NCBI GenBank assembly: GCA_036971475.1
Contig: JBAIZL010000005.1
Location: 242,604,323 to 242,668,322 of the forward strand
DNA from: Prosapia bicincta
Lineage: Eukaryota; Arthropoda; Insecta; Hemiptera; Cercopidae
Reading direction: 5' to 3'
DNA length: 64,000 nt
The notes beneath the pieces were generated by a model. The model was not told the origin of the DNA. It made no database searches and worked only from the letters and a program-made list of their open reading frames with translations. Made by a program: the position numbers and the translations under genes. Positions 47,201-60,848 of the stretch are shown here, in pieces. Position 1 is the first letter of the stretch; each line of letters begins with the position of its first letter.

Positions 47201-47824
47201 TGAATCTACAAAGCGAAAATAACGAGCTACCATTTATATACGACACAAACACCAAATCTAGAATATTAATTGACACAGGCAGTACTAGATCATTTATGCG
47301 AAAATCTTTAGGCTGGAAAAATTTTAAAACAAGCATTAAAAAAGAGCCGTTTGAAGTAATCACCGCACACGGCACTTCAAAAGAAAATTTTTGTTGCACC
47401 ATACCTCTGTTGTCTAAAAAAGCAATTAAATTTTATTTATTTGACTTTCATCAGAATTTTGACCTATTACTAGGGCTAGACAATATAAAGGATTTAGGGA
47501 TAAGCTTAGACTTTATAAATAATAAATTAATACTTTGTGATGAGGAAATCCCTATTCAATATTTTAACACTGAAAAAGGAAGTTGTAATAAAACAGACAG
47601 CACGTCAATAAAGCAGGAACAATTTAGTTATGTTATACAAGCCCGCACTAGCCAAACAGTTAAATTAAAAATACAAAATATTCATAATGGAGAAGGTATT
47701 TTACCACACAAACAAGTGAACGGATTAGAAATTCCGCAGTGTATAGTTTCAGTGCATAAGGGTGAAGCCTATTGCCCTATTATAAACAATACGGAAGAAA
47801 ATGTAAAATTAACAATAAGTAAAC
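47200..47824 (+). CDS. pol: Pol, first part: aspartic protease region
   Basis: The pol frame is -1 relative to gag; the first ATG is at 47200 but expression as Gag-Pol by frameshift is more likely. Residues ~22-28 are ILIDTGS, the retropepsin active site. LLLGLDNI at ~90 matches the second conserved protease block. The frame continues into the sequence between protease and RT and is cut at 47824 by the hAT element. The open frame runs on to 47952, so its last ~42 residues are transposon-derived and not part of Pol. Confidence 0.92.
47817..47824. repeat. hAT target-site duplication, left
   Basis: aagtaaac, identical to 48621-48628. Confidence 0.95.
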
Positions 47825-48620
47825 TAGGGATGGGCCGATTCCGATTCTCGATTCCAGGAATCGTCGATTCTAGGTGGTATCGAGGAATCGTCGATACTCG
47901 ATTCTTCATTCATAAAAGTGTCGATTCCGATTCCTATTTTGTTAACTATTAAAATATGCGTGTGGAGTAATTTATTACCAAACAAAATTTATTATATTTG
48001 TGTGGAAAAATAATTAATTACCAACTATGTCTTATTTATGTATTAGTTGATTTGAATGAATTAAATGATTAAAGTAAACGAAAATATTATTATTTATGAA
48101 GCAACAGCAATCAAGATCGTAACCATTTCTGGTCGTTTGACATCGCTCGTCTCTCTCTCTCACTAGAGTGGGTTCGATACTCTCTTTTGCTCTCTCTCCC
48201 CCACGTGTCTTACTGCCACTGATTTATAGATGTCAGAACAAAACACAAAAAAGTACAGTAAAAACTCGATTAACCGTCACCGTCGGAACCGTGGCCATGA
48301 CGGTTTAGCGAATAGACGGATAACAGAAACACTGTATTATTCCTCCGAAACTTAACCTTAATAAATTATATTATAGACAGATATCACTCTCACGGTTGAA
48401 GGTTTTGTGTAGCCTATTACATTAAAACGGAACTTTTAAAAGGTTTTGCCACATGACCAAGATGTTAACTAAATTAATTATTAGAGAACTAGCATGTAAG
48501 CTAATATAACTTGAAAGAATCGAGAATCGAGAATCGAGTAAAGAATCGAGAATCGAAAGGAAAATTTTAGAATCGGAATCGGAATCGGAATCGAAAATTT
48601 TAGGAATCGGCCCATCCCTA
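47825..48620. mobile_element. non-autonomous hAT element inserted in pol
   Basis: Terminal inverted repeats TAGGGATGGGCCGATTCC and its inverse at the right end, with a perfect 8-bp duplication, aagtaaac, on both sides: diagnostic of the hAT superfamily. Both subterminal regions carry many copies of cgattc or gaatcg, as expected for transposase binding clusters. At 796 bp it has no transposase. Near 48256-48330 is a stretch, cagtaaaaactcgattaacc ... cggtttagcgaatagacgg, like a Tigger/pogo terminal sequence, suggesting an internal captured fragment. Confidence 0.93.
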
Positions 48621-48628
48621 AAGTAAAC
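48621..48628. repeat. hAT target-site duplication, right
   Basis: aagtaaac, identical to the left copy. Confidence 0.95.
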
Positions 48629-51600
48629 CATTAGAAGTAAAATCTTTAGAGGAATATAATATTTTCAGACCTGATGCAATGCAAATGAACGCTAATTTCA
48701 ATTTATTAGATTATAAACAAAAAAATTCGAGAAGAAAAAATTTAGATTTATCAAAATTTAGAATGGAACATATGAACTCGGAAGAAAAATCCGCTATAAC
48801 AAGTTTAATAAAAGATTATGCAGATTTATTCCATATTGAGGGAAACGATTTAACTTTTACCAACCAAATAAAACATGTTATTAGGACTACTGATGAAATT
48901 CCCGTATACTCCAGAAATTATAGATATCCAGAGATTTACAAGAACGAAATTAATAAACAAACTGAGGACATGCTTGAACAAGGAATTATTAGACCTTCAA
49001 ATTCTCCATGGAACTCTCCTGTCTGGATTGTACCCAAAAAACAAGACGCTTCTGGCAAAAGAAAATTTCGATTAGTAATAGATTTTAGAGGATTAAACAA
49101 GAAAACAATTGACGATAAATTTCCCTTGCCAAACATTACCGACATATTAGATAAATTAGGACGATCTCAGTATTTTACAACTTTAGATTTAGCCTCAGGA
49201 TTTCACCAAGTAGAAATGGATAAAAATAGCATAGAAAAAACAGCGTTTTCAACAGAAACGGGACACTATGAATTTTTAAGAATGCCTTTTGGACTAAAGA
49301 ATAGCCCCCCTACATTTCAAAGAATTATGAATAACATTCTGAGAGGAATCCAAAATGAAACATGTTTAGTTTATTTAGACGATATTATAATTTACTCCAC
49401 TAGCCTCCAAGAACATATACAAAGACTTAAAGAAGTATTCGACAGATTACGCAAAGCCAACTTTAAAGTACAGCTGGATAAAACAGAATTTTTAAGAAAA
49501 GAAGTAGCGTATCTAGGGCATGTTGTTACACCGGAAGGCGTAAAACCTAACCCAGCAAAGATTTTGGCAATCAAAAACTATCCAATACCCAAAACCACCA
49601 AACAAATTAAAGGATTTTTAGGACTAATAGGCTATTATCGAAAATTTATTAAAAACTTCGCCAAGATAACAAAACCGTTTACTAACTGTTTAAAGAAAAA
49701 TGCAAAAATAAATATAGAAAATCCAGACTTCATTGAATGTTTTGAAACATGTAAAAATATACTGACTAATGAGCCCCTTCTGCAATACCCAGATTTTGAA
49801 AAGGAGTTTACTCTAACAACAGACGCTAGTAATTTTGCACTAGGAGCAATTTTAAGCCAGGACAATAATGGGAAGGACCTTCCTATAGCGTATGCCAGCA
49901 GAACTTTAAATGACAGCGAAACTAATTACTCCGCGATTGAAAAGGAATTACTAGCAATCGTATGGGCCACTAAACACTTTAGGCCTTATTTATTTGGAAG
50001 AAAGTTTAAAATTTATACAGACCATAAACCTTTACAATGGTTATTTTCAGTTAAAGAACCAAATTCCAAGCTTTTAAGATGGAGATTAAAATTAAAGGAA
50101 TATGATTATGACATAAGATACAAAAAGGGCAAATTAAACCAAAACGCCGATGCCTTGTCTAGAATACAATTGAACATTACTAATAAAAGGTCAACAAACA
50201 CCCAACACACTGTAGAACCAGACCTTGATTTATCTCCAGCTGGATTAATCCAACGTTTCTTCCCGGAATTAAATGAAGATAACGAGTCTATGGTCGTACA
50301 ACTCGACGCAACAGATAATGCCAACTTAGAGTACGATCAAGAAAGTGACAGTCAAACCGTGCATTCCAACTTCGAAGGGAACACCCAAATTGAAATACCA
50401 ATTTCCGACGAACCTGTAAACTTTGGGAGAAATCAAATATTTTTGTCACTAGTAAAATACGAACCAAAGAAAGTAAAAATTATAAAACTATTCGGAACTT
50501 CAAAAATTCGTTTAATGGTCGAAATATCAGAAAATAACTTTAAAGAAGACATAGTTAACTTTGTAAAATCATATTTGGTACCCAAAATAAAATATAATCT
50601 ATATTTTGAAGACGATTTTTACGAGAAATTTGCATCATGCGTAGCCAAAAATTTCAAACAAACTGAACTAAATTTGGTTAAGTGCAATAACAAACTCTTA
50701 GACCTAACTTCGGAAGAAGATACCTTAGAAACGATAAGTAATTATCATGTCAGCAAAACCAATCACCGAGGGATACAAGAAACATACGAACAAATTAAGC
50801 GAAGATATTATTGGCCTAATTTAAAATCACTAATCCAAAATTTCATAAATCAGTGTGACATATGTCAAAGAACCAAATATGACAGAATGCCCTTACAATT
50901 AGAGATGAACTTGACGCCTACAGCTTCAAGGCCTTTCCAGATAATTCACATCGACACTATCTCTTTAGAAAAGAATGCGTTTATCAGCATTGTCGACAGT
51001 TTCACAAAGTATGCTCAAGCTTATCGCTTGGGAAGCTCTCAAGCTACAGAAATTGCAGACAAGCTATTAGATTACTTTGCGCAGTTCTGCGTACCAACAG
51101 TTATTATCTCAGACAATGGAACGGAGTTTAATAACAGGATTGTGAAGGAGATATTAGACCTGCATAAAATCAAAATCCATTTTATCAGTACACAAAACCC
51201 CCAATCAAACGGATTATGTGAAAGATTTCATTCCACCTTAATAGAACACATAAGGCTGTTAAATAATCAAATCGAATTTAAAAAAGACAGTATAATTAAG
51301 AAAGTAAAATATGCTATAATTGCCTATAACAATAGCATTCATTCAGTCACAAAATTAACGCCGTGCGAAGTCTTATTTGGACACATAAATTCAAACTCTT
51401 TATTAGATATAGATTTAGAAAAACAAATTGTAAATGACTACGTTTTAAACCATAAGGAAAAAACAAAAATACTTTACGAAAACATTAGGGATAGCAATCA
51501 AAGAATTAAAGAAAAAGTTTTAGAAAAAAGGAATGTAAACAAAGAACCACTTCCAGAAATACCATCTGAAGTTTATATAAAATCAGTTCAGAAGCAAAGC

Positions 51601-51792
51601 AAAACTAAAAACAGATATAGCAAGGAAGAAATAGCTTCGATAGATAAAGAAAGAAAAACTGGAAAAATAAAGCCTAGACATCATAACACAAAAGACAAAA
51701 TACATTTGTCGAAAATTAAAAGGCCTAAGAAGATAAAAAATGTAATTAATGACCAAAATCCTTCTTGTTCATATTCAACACAATCAAATTAA
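48629..51792 (+). CDS. pol: Pol, second part: reverse transcriptase, RNase H, integrase
   Basis: Open from the hAT insertion; the first ATG after it is at 48679 (1,037 residues from there, used for numbering). RT spans ~75-260 with LVIDFRGLNKKT, the LRMPFGLKNSPPTFQ block and the catalytic YLDD at 232-235. The RNase H region begins TTDASNFALGAIL with the active-site Asp at 382. Integrase has an HHCC zinc site (H690, H696, C726, C729) and a D759, D812, E848 triad with 35 residues between the last two. The C-terminus is basic. The insertion and its duplication do not change the frame: counting across them, the two pol parts are in register. No stop or frameshift is visible inside, so the hAT insertion is the only evident lesion. 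Confidence 0.96.
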
Positions 51793-52537
51793 AATCCCTA
51801 CCATACCTTTGTCCACTAGTTCTATTCAAGAAACTTTATTAAACTTTAAACAACATTGTTTTTATTAATTGTATGTGTTACAAACTGTTGTAATTTATTA
51901 AATGATATGTAACTAATTATGGTAATAAATATTGTTAATTATTTGAAATATGTTAATCACAAAAAGAAATGTAATTGAAGAAAATTAGAAACTATACTCT
52001 TAAAGAGATAACAAAACAAAAAGAATTCTTGTAAACTAACTGGAATCCTTATCAAATCTATAACAGGCAAGTTGAATGTAAATGATGGTAAAAATTATAT
52101 AAAACTTTTATTGTAATCAATGTAAATTTTGTAGAACAAAAATTAGATTCTGATAACAATTGTATATGTTATAAACATTTTGTATCTATCCTATGATAGA
52201 AAAGACTCATTATAAATTGTATTAATCAATTCCAAATACTTTTGCTCAGTTGAATTATAATGAACAGAAAATTAGACTGTAAAATGCCCATCATCAAAAA
52301 CAATAACGCCTACAAACTACGAGGATACTGCGTTGGAAATCGCAGACAACCCATTTAACTGGATCTTGGAAATCAACCTTTGCCTGGTGACTTTCCCCAG
52401 TGAAGAGGACTTCAACCCATGCCGAAAATTGCCCTTTACGGAGGCCTATTCAGCAGCTTATAATCTTCGCCCTCATCAGGAAGAAGAAGAAGACTTCAAC
52501 CAACGCCGAAACTTCGCCAACCCCCGAAGTTTTCTTT
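51793..52537 (+). other. gypsy 3' untranslated region, no envelope gene
   Basis: AT-rich until ~52260, then a short open stretch (52333-52539, 68 residues) with a twice-repeated pattern (acttcaacc...cgccgaaa / acttcaacccatgccgaaaa). No signal peptide, transmembrane segment or furin site, so it is not an env. Confidence 0.7.
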
Positions 52538-52548
52538 AGGGATGGAGG
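52538..52548 (+). promoter_or_regulatory. polypurine tract
   Basis: AGGGATGGAGG ends exactly at the 3' LTR; it primes plus-strand DNA in LTR elements. One T interrupts it. Confidence 0.85.
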
Positions 52549-52841
52549 AGTTATATAAACATTTTATGTGAACATTTCATAATTAAATGCGTGCTAGGAA
52601 AATTCCTGCTTACGCAGCTTTAGTATTATATAGGTGTGAGAACAGAGCCCCGGCAGTGTGTAAGTCGCCTCTGTATCGCACAGACGTTTTCCACTCCGAT
52701 TGAGTGCATATCAATTGTATTGTTTTATTAAGTAAAAATTTATGTAACAGTTTTCTAAATTAATTGTTTATTAAATTCAAAGGTTTGTTAAAAATAAAAA
52801 TCATTTTTAAAAACCTTTCTTGCTTAATATAAAACGTAACT
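52549..52841 (+). repeat. 3' LTR
   Basis: 293 bp, identical by eye to the 5' LTR. Followed by TATA, the right target duplication. Confidence 0.95.
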
Positions 52842-52845
52842 TATA

Positions 52846-54611
<1,766 letters not shown>

Positions 54612-57600
54612 ACTACCCGACCGAGTAGGGGGAATGCTAGCAGCACCTTAGTATAAGTTTAGACACTTCCCCTTTGAACGTTTTTATATGTCAATTTGTC
54701 CGCTTGCAATGTAGGTAGTATGTAGTAGTATTTCTACTATATCCCTCTTCGGTCTTAATGATTCCTCGAATTTGTAGCAGGACTTCCAAGAAACGTCTTG
54801 ACCCCTTCACTCTGATCTCTGAGAACCATATACCAGTCTCATTGGATCCCCTTCAATATCACCTCTCGAAGTTCTTCCAAAGCTCTTGTAGAATTCATCC
54901 GTTCCTTCTCGGTCAAACTCTTTGACAAGACCAAAAGTTCAGTCTCTTCACCAATTTAATTCTTAGAAATTCGACCGGAATCCCTCCTATCTTTACACCA
55001 ATTTCCCAGGTATAAAGGGCCTTATACTCCTGAAACCTCCATAACATTTGTAATCTACGTCCTTTCCTTTCTATCTTGCAAGTTCCCTCATAACCTAGGT
55101 TACGTTGTAGTATGTTACCCCTTTATACGTAGTGTTTAGGCAAATGTGTTAGCTCTAAGTACATTGCTCAAATTATTTAGCCTAAGTTATAATCTTGAGT
55201 CAAATGTACTCTAGTAGTAAGTCGCCTTGTTAGCTCTAATTTCTTTCTAATTAGATACCTAAGTCAGGCAGCTGTGTTACAATAGCCTTTTAAAATAAGC
55301 CTAATCCATCCCATCCAAATAAAAACACTTGCACTTGGAGAACTTAGAATCCCTCCTCTTCCTGATACCAATACCTGATTCAGAGAGCAATTTCAAAAGC
55401 CATGTTCCTCATAATCCTGCGCTTACCCAGATGCTGCATAACCTCGGAGACCAACAAACCCTCTTCTCTTCACTGACTGAAAGTTTTCTCTCACTAGTTG
55501 TAGTTCACATTTTTTCCGCAATGTTTCATTTTCACTAGTAATGTTGAAAAACTAATAAATAACTTTACAATTTTTGAAGCAAGTAAAACGCGACTATTCT
55601 TTATCATAGTGATGCTCTCCACCAAACATTTCAAAATTAAATGAATGTTTAAATCCGACACGTTTGGAAAATTAACTGTTATTTTATAGCTATCGATATT
55701 TACCAAAATGATTTTTTTTCATAGTATATTTTGTATTACATTTATGATAAATTGTGACAATTCAATTCGGAAGTTATACGTAAGGGTTTTACTTGGGAGG
55801 GAAAATTTGAGTAAATTTTTATGAAAGATTCTGAAATAAAGAATTTGATACCACAATTATTATATTAAAAAAAAAACTAACTAAAAACATCTTTAAATTG
55901 ACTCCAAACATAAAGCAATTTAAGCAAAATTTGAGTTTCTCGAAAACAATAAAAATATGAATTTAATGCGTATAAATTTATATAAATATAGCATATATTG
56001 ATAAGTATGGTTGCTTATATGATATAGGGATGTATTTTGTCATCTTAATTTAAAAATATACTAATTCCTGCAAACGGTAACTAGGAAATTGATTTGTGGC
56101 AAGCGATTGGGAGAGTAGGGGCATGACTATTAATTTCTGCCCAAGACTGCAATAAAGTGCGGATTTTATACTGCCTAGCCATGGTTTACCAATTTTCACA
56201 TTTACAACTTCCTGGCGTGAAGAAATTTACGGTCCACTCAGTATTATATTGTCAAGTACAACTACATGAAAGACAATACATTTTCCTTCTTTGGAGACTT
56301 TTATTGTCTATGTTTACTGTCCCAATCGTGATATATTTTTTCGTTTTCTCCAACAAATAAGTTTTTTCTATTTTGTAAGTATTTTCTTATATATTTTTTT
56401 AAATTTACAATTTCAATGTATAATATCATGTACTTAAATAACGTCTAAGTAAAATGTATTTCTTTTATTGTTTTTTTCGTATTTCCGCATAAAAGGTAGA
56501 AATGCTTAACTTAAAATTACTAAATCAAAGTGTAGTCATTAGCGATGGAAATAATAATATAAAAATTCGTGTGTATGAATCATTTTGTAAATCAATAATT
56601 TTATATTGAAAATTCATTGCCAAACCTTTCAACATATAAACAAGCCCTTTATCTAGGGAATTTATGTAACAAAATTAGAATAGTTGCAATGTTTTTATAT
56701 AAATGCTCCTCAGGAGAGCATTGTTTAAATAATAGGCAATGAAGTTTCAATGTCAAATTTGTCTGTGATTTGATTGAAACCTTTCTACCACTTGAAACGC
56801 ACTGCCGTCGGAGCGTTTAAATAAAAAAAAAGATAACCATATCAATAATATTAAATTCGAAATAGATTGTAGAACAACTAATTACCACAAATAATCCTCC
56901 ACGGGTCGTGAACAGTATGTTCAAATAAATTTTATTTTAATAAATAAAAGGAAATATTAAATTAATCCTTTAACTTTTGTGAGTCGTGATTACGACTAAA
57001 AATTACCTTCTGCTGGTTATTGGCTCCCTCGGGCAGATGGCATCCCTAGGAATATTCTCCTTTGGTCACCAGGAACGCTTGAAGATCCTCTCTTGACGAC
57101 TGTCTATAAAAATCTTTTTTCTATAGTTTGATTTAAAACAGATTAGGATTCTGCGTCGGTGAAATCGACCAGAAGGAGTGGGTATTACAGCCGTCTGAGC
57201 TAATAGTAAATTCACATCTTGCTGCGTGGGTGAGCCTTGTTGCCAATTCGACGTTAAATTTTCGTTCATCGTTCAGTGACATTGTAACTGTGGTGGAGTG
57301 ATTTACTAGTGGTGTAGCTAGATTCGTTCTGTAATTTCAGTCGCTGGTAGTTGCGGGTTGACTGTCAATGCGTTCGAACTGACAACATCGCATCCCTACC
57401 CAGCCACAGACCCACTCCTATTCTACTTTAAATCAAAGTATAGCTTGCTAATTGTGTAATTTTAGATAAGGGACCGGACCGTACACGCTTCCCGAAACTC
57501 GGCTGTTAATAAATGCTGGTCTTTGGTGGCGACAACTAGTTGGCTCTCAGAGCTATTTACTGGTTTGTCGGTAATATGAAAGAACGCTACCGAGCTCGGA

Positions 57601-58984
57601 GGTAATATTAAAATAAGCGTTACGAACTCAATAATTATAACAGACAATGTTATTCTACAAAATAATTTAGTAGTTAGATTAATGCCCGTCAAATGAATTT
57701 TATTACCAAGCACTGTAGTTGATGTGAGCTCTTCGAAACGCATCAAGGGTGTTCGAAATAAATATGTAGTCATTTACTAGAAATAAAGCTACGATGGTGT
57801 AAATACAGATGAAATATAAACAAACCTTAGTTTTGAATATAAACAAAACCCAAACATCTTTGGTTACAGAGATTTTCTTATATGACTGACCTCATATTAC
57901 AATATGACGCCATATTATGACTTGGGTTAATACGTTTCTATCTTGCCACGTGTTTCTCTCGTGAACTAAACAATACACATCGGTTAAAATGACTGTGAAT
58001 AACGACGCATTGAACTTATTAATACATTATAAGATCAGAAATACAAACATTTTGCTTAGGAAAATACTACTCAAGATAAAGAGAGTGGAAATATTGGAAA
58101 ATTTCTCAGGCAATTGTCGCTAGAAAATATGATATCGACCTCTTATGCTGTAAATACATTCTCATAACAGTAATAATATAACACCTTTCACATAACGCGG
58201 ACATTTTAAATGTTCAAATAAATATAATGAAACTCTTAGCTACTGTATTGGAGTTTGAAACATGTGGTACTTGGAAAAACTAAGACAAAAATTGTATAAA
58301 TAAAGTAGGTATACTGTTACAGACATAAAATAGAGCAACCATGGATTTTCTTATTTATTTACTACTTGTGGAAGTGGTTTTTCAGCTTAGGATAGAAATA
58401 TTGTTTTTATTTTATATTGTTGAAGGTAGGTAGGCAGTGTTACAAGTGTGACATTTCCTTCTGAACTATTCCTTAAATACAATTGTAACGGTTCCATTTA
58501 AATGTATGGACATAACCATTCCAACTGTTTCAAGTGTAACACTAAAAATAAAAACGCATTTCCAGACACAAAAGAAAAAAAATCAGGTTGGTAGAGACAG
58601 GCTTAATATATTCCTAACACATTTATTCTTTTACACACGAATTTGCAATAAAAGTAGTATAAACTAAGTTAGTAAGTATAAAAAAGTATCTAGACTTTCA
58701 TAAGTGCCTAGAATTCTTTATGGATTACCTCGATGTAAGAAGACAGTTAGGAAAAAGCTCATCAATGAACTTTTAAACTACTAAAACTGCACCAAAATTT
58801 AAAAAAAAAAATCTCAAGGTGTAATGTAATTCAAACGCCAATAATTTGGCTCAATTCATGTCTAAAAGAGCAACTAAGAAGTTGTAATATATTAAAAAAA
58901 AGTTTTGAAACGTCTTTTTAAACGCTTTTATATCTTTTGGAACTTTATAGCAAAGTATTATTACATATCACGATAAAAAAACGT
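54612..58984. other. anonymous DNA
   Basis: 54650-55560 has a more even, pyrimidine-rich composition but no frame with a recognisable domain. 55560-58984 is AT-rich. I see no transposon ends, tRNA or tandem repeat. Confidence 0.35.
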
Positions 58985-59068
58985 TTTACGAATTGATGAC
59001 TTTGTAAAACGTAACATACCAGTTGATTTCCAGAACGATTTTGACAAGTTACAGTTATATTGCCAATT

Positions 59069-59134
<66 letters not shown>

Positions 59135-59215
59135 ATTAATGACTTTCGTAAAACGTAATATACCAGTTGATTTCGAGAACAACCATGACAAATTAGAAAT
59201 GCCAGTTATATTGTA
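58985..59215. repeat. ~80-bp direct duplication flanking (CA)n
   Basis: acgaattgatgactttgtaa (58981-59067) and acgaattaatgactttcgta (59131-59215) begin two related blocks, both continuing aaacgtaa(c/t)ataccagttg and ending in gttatattg. A CA run (59072-59131) lies between them. Confidence 0.9.
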
Positions 59216-60527
59216 TCATTGTAATGCCCTGAATGGCAGTGATACAGAAAACTCTTCTAAAATATCACCTTTAAAAATCAGTGTTTTTTTACATGTCCTT
59301 AAATGTTGATTGTGCCTAAATTTATTTATAGTTTATATGGTCAGAGAAGATTTGTTAAAACAAAATGACTAACGGAAATTTTAAAAACATTATCTACAGA
59401 ATGTTTAGTAAGAGATGTATTTCTCATGAATTTAAACATTCTAATGTAAAAGTGCGAACATGATTATAAAATTTCATGTAAAAAACGTTAAAAATGCTTA
59501 CACCAGAATACGAGCTAGACAAGAAGTCTTTGTTCTGAGCAAGCTTCACAATGATAGTGAGACGGAACTAGTTCTCTAAACATTTACCGTAGTTTCTATA
59601 TACCTTGAAGTTTACATTTGCAGTGTGTGGGTATTGCATCAAATCTTTAGATGGTTGCAAATTAGTCACATGTACATGCTAAGGCACAACTATACTATTT
59701 GTGGTATAGCGGGGAAGAATTTCTTAAATTTTATCAGATTTAATTTATATTTACAACAATTTTAACACATTTGTTAGAACTTCAGTATAGTTGTGCTGTA
59801 GTTAAATGTGCTGTTAAATAAATTGAAAACTTATTTGTAGTGTAAAGGTTTTATTTATTTAATTTAACATTACGCTACAGTTGATTTATGTATTTATAAA
59901 TAATGGTCTTATATTATAAATAATGTTATAAATACATTCTCCCTCATTCCGTTTTAATTTTTGTGAAAATAGTGTCGAATATAATTGAAATCTTTGAAAG
60001 TTGGAAATAAATTAATTATAGTTTAAAACCAATAAATTGATATCAGAATCAATGTCTTTTGGTTTTTAACAACATATATTTTACACCTAAAAAAACGTTT
60101 TGATCAAGATTCTAATCTAAAGGTAAAATTTTATACGTTTTCTGTTTGAAAGTTTTGAAAGATGTTAAGACTAAATGAATGCAATTATAATATACCAGAG
60201 ATAAAACTCTTCTAAAACTTTGAATTTGTTTTGAAGGTTTCCATCTTTTAAGTAACAACCGAAGCGAATCGGTTTGTTGTTATGGTAACGATGAACTGAG
60301 TTAAAAAGACCGTTTGTCGTGAGAAGTAAGCAAAGAAATTGTGGATCAAGAATTCTTAAAATATGGCAATTTAAACTGTGATATACTGAATCTTTAGGAA
60401 CAGGATGTATTGCCCGTACCTGAAGGAGACGTTTAGATATGTAACTTAAGTAAGTGTTTAGAATATGTTGTCAACCTCTTTTAGATTAATCTTTTAAAGT
60501 CATAAGAATAGAATGGGCGAGTGTGTG

Positions 60528-60529
<2 letters not shown>
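59216..60529. other. anonymous AT-rich DNA
   Basis: No gene recognised. A small hairpin (taacaaccga ... tcggtttgttgtta) lies at ~60251-60281. Confidence 0.4.
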
Positions 60530-60617
<88 letters not shown>

Positions 60618-60635
60618 TATGTGTGTGTATTTGTG

Positions 60636-60666
<31 letters not shown>

Positions 60667-60678
60667 TATGTGTGTGTA

Positions 60679-60741
<63 letters not shown>

Positions 60742-60761
60742 GAGTGGGTGTGTGGGAGTGG

Positions 60762-60820
<59 letters not shown>

Positions 60821-60848
60821 TTTGTGTGTGTGTGTGTGTGTGTGTGTT
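60530..60848. repeat. (TG)n microsatellite with longer repeated segments
   Basis: ~320 bases of TG with interruptions; a block gtgtatgtgtgtatttgtg occurs twice ~50 bp apart. Confidence 0.98.

Larger units (their letters stand above)
45520..52841 (+). mobile_element. Ty3/gypsy LTR retrotransposon, 17.6/297-like, complete but interrupted
   Basis: 293-bp LTRs at both ends, tRNA-Ser-type primer site, gag, -1 frameshift signal, pol (protease, reverse transcriptase, RNase H, integrase) and a purine tract. TATA flanks each end (45516-45519 and 52842-52845) as a 4-bp target duplication. LTRs begin AGTTA and end TAACT. These traits match the 17.6/297 group of insect gypsy elements. There is no envelope frame in the ~750 bp after pol. 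A 796-bp hAT element sits in pol. Without it and one copy of its 8-bp duplication the total would be ~6.5 kb. Confidence 0.95.

Noticed and set aside
52333..52539. Possible small third frame or env remnant of the gypsy element
   Set aside because: Only 68 codons, no signal peptide, transmembrane segment or cleavage site; contains a short internal repeat.
54780..54990. Reverse-strand frame with a coding-like look (KSLTEKERMNSTRALEELREV)
   Set aside because: Only ~37 codons, no recognised domain, adjoining frames are not continuous.
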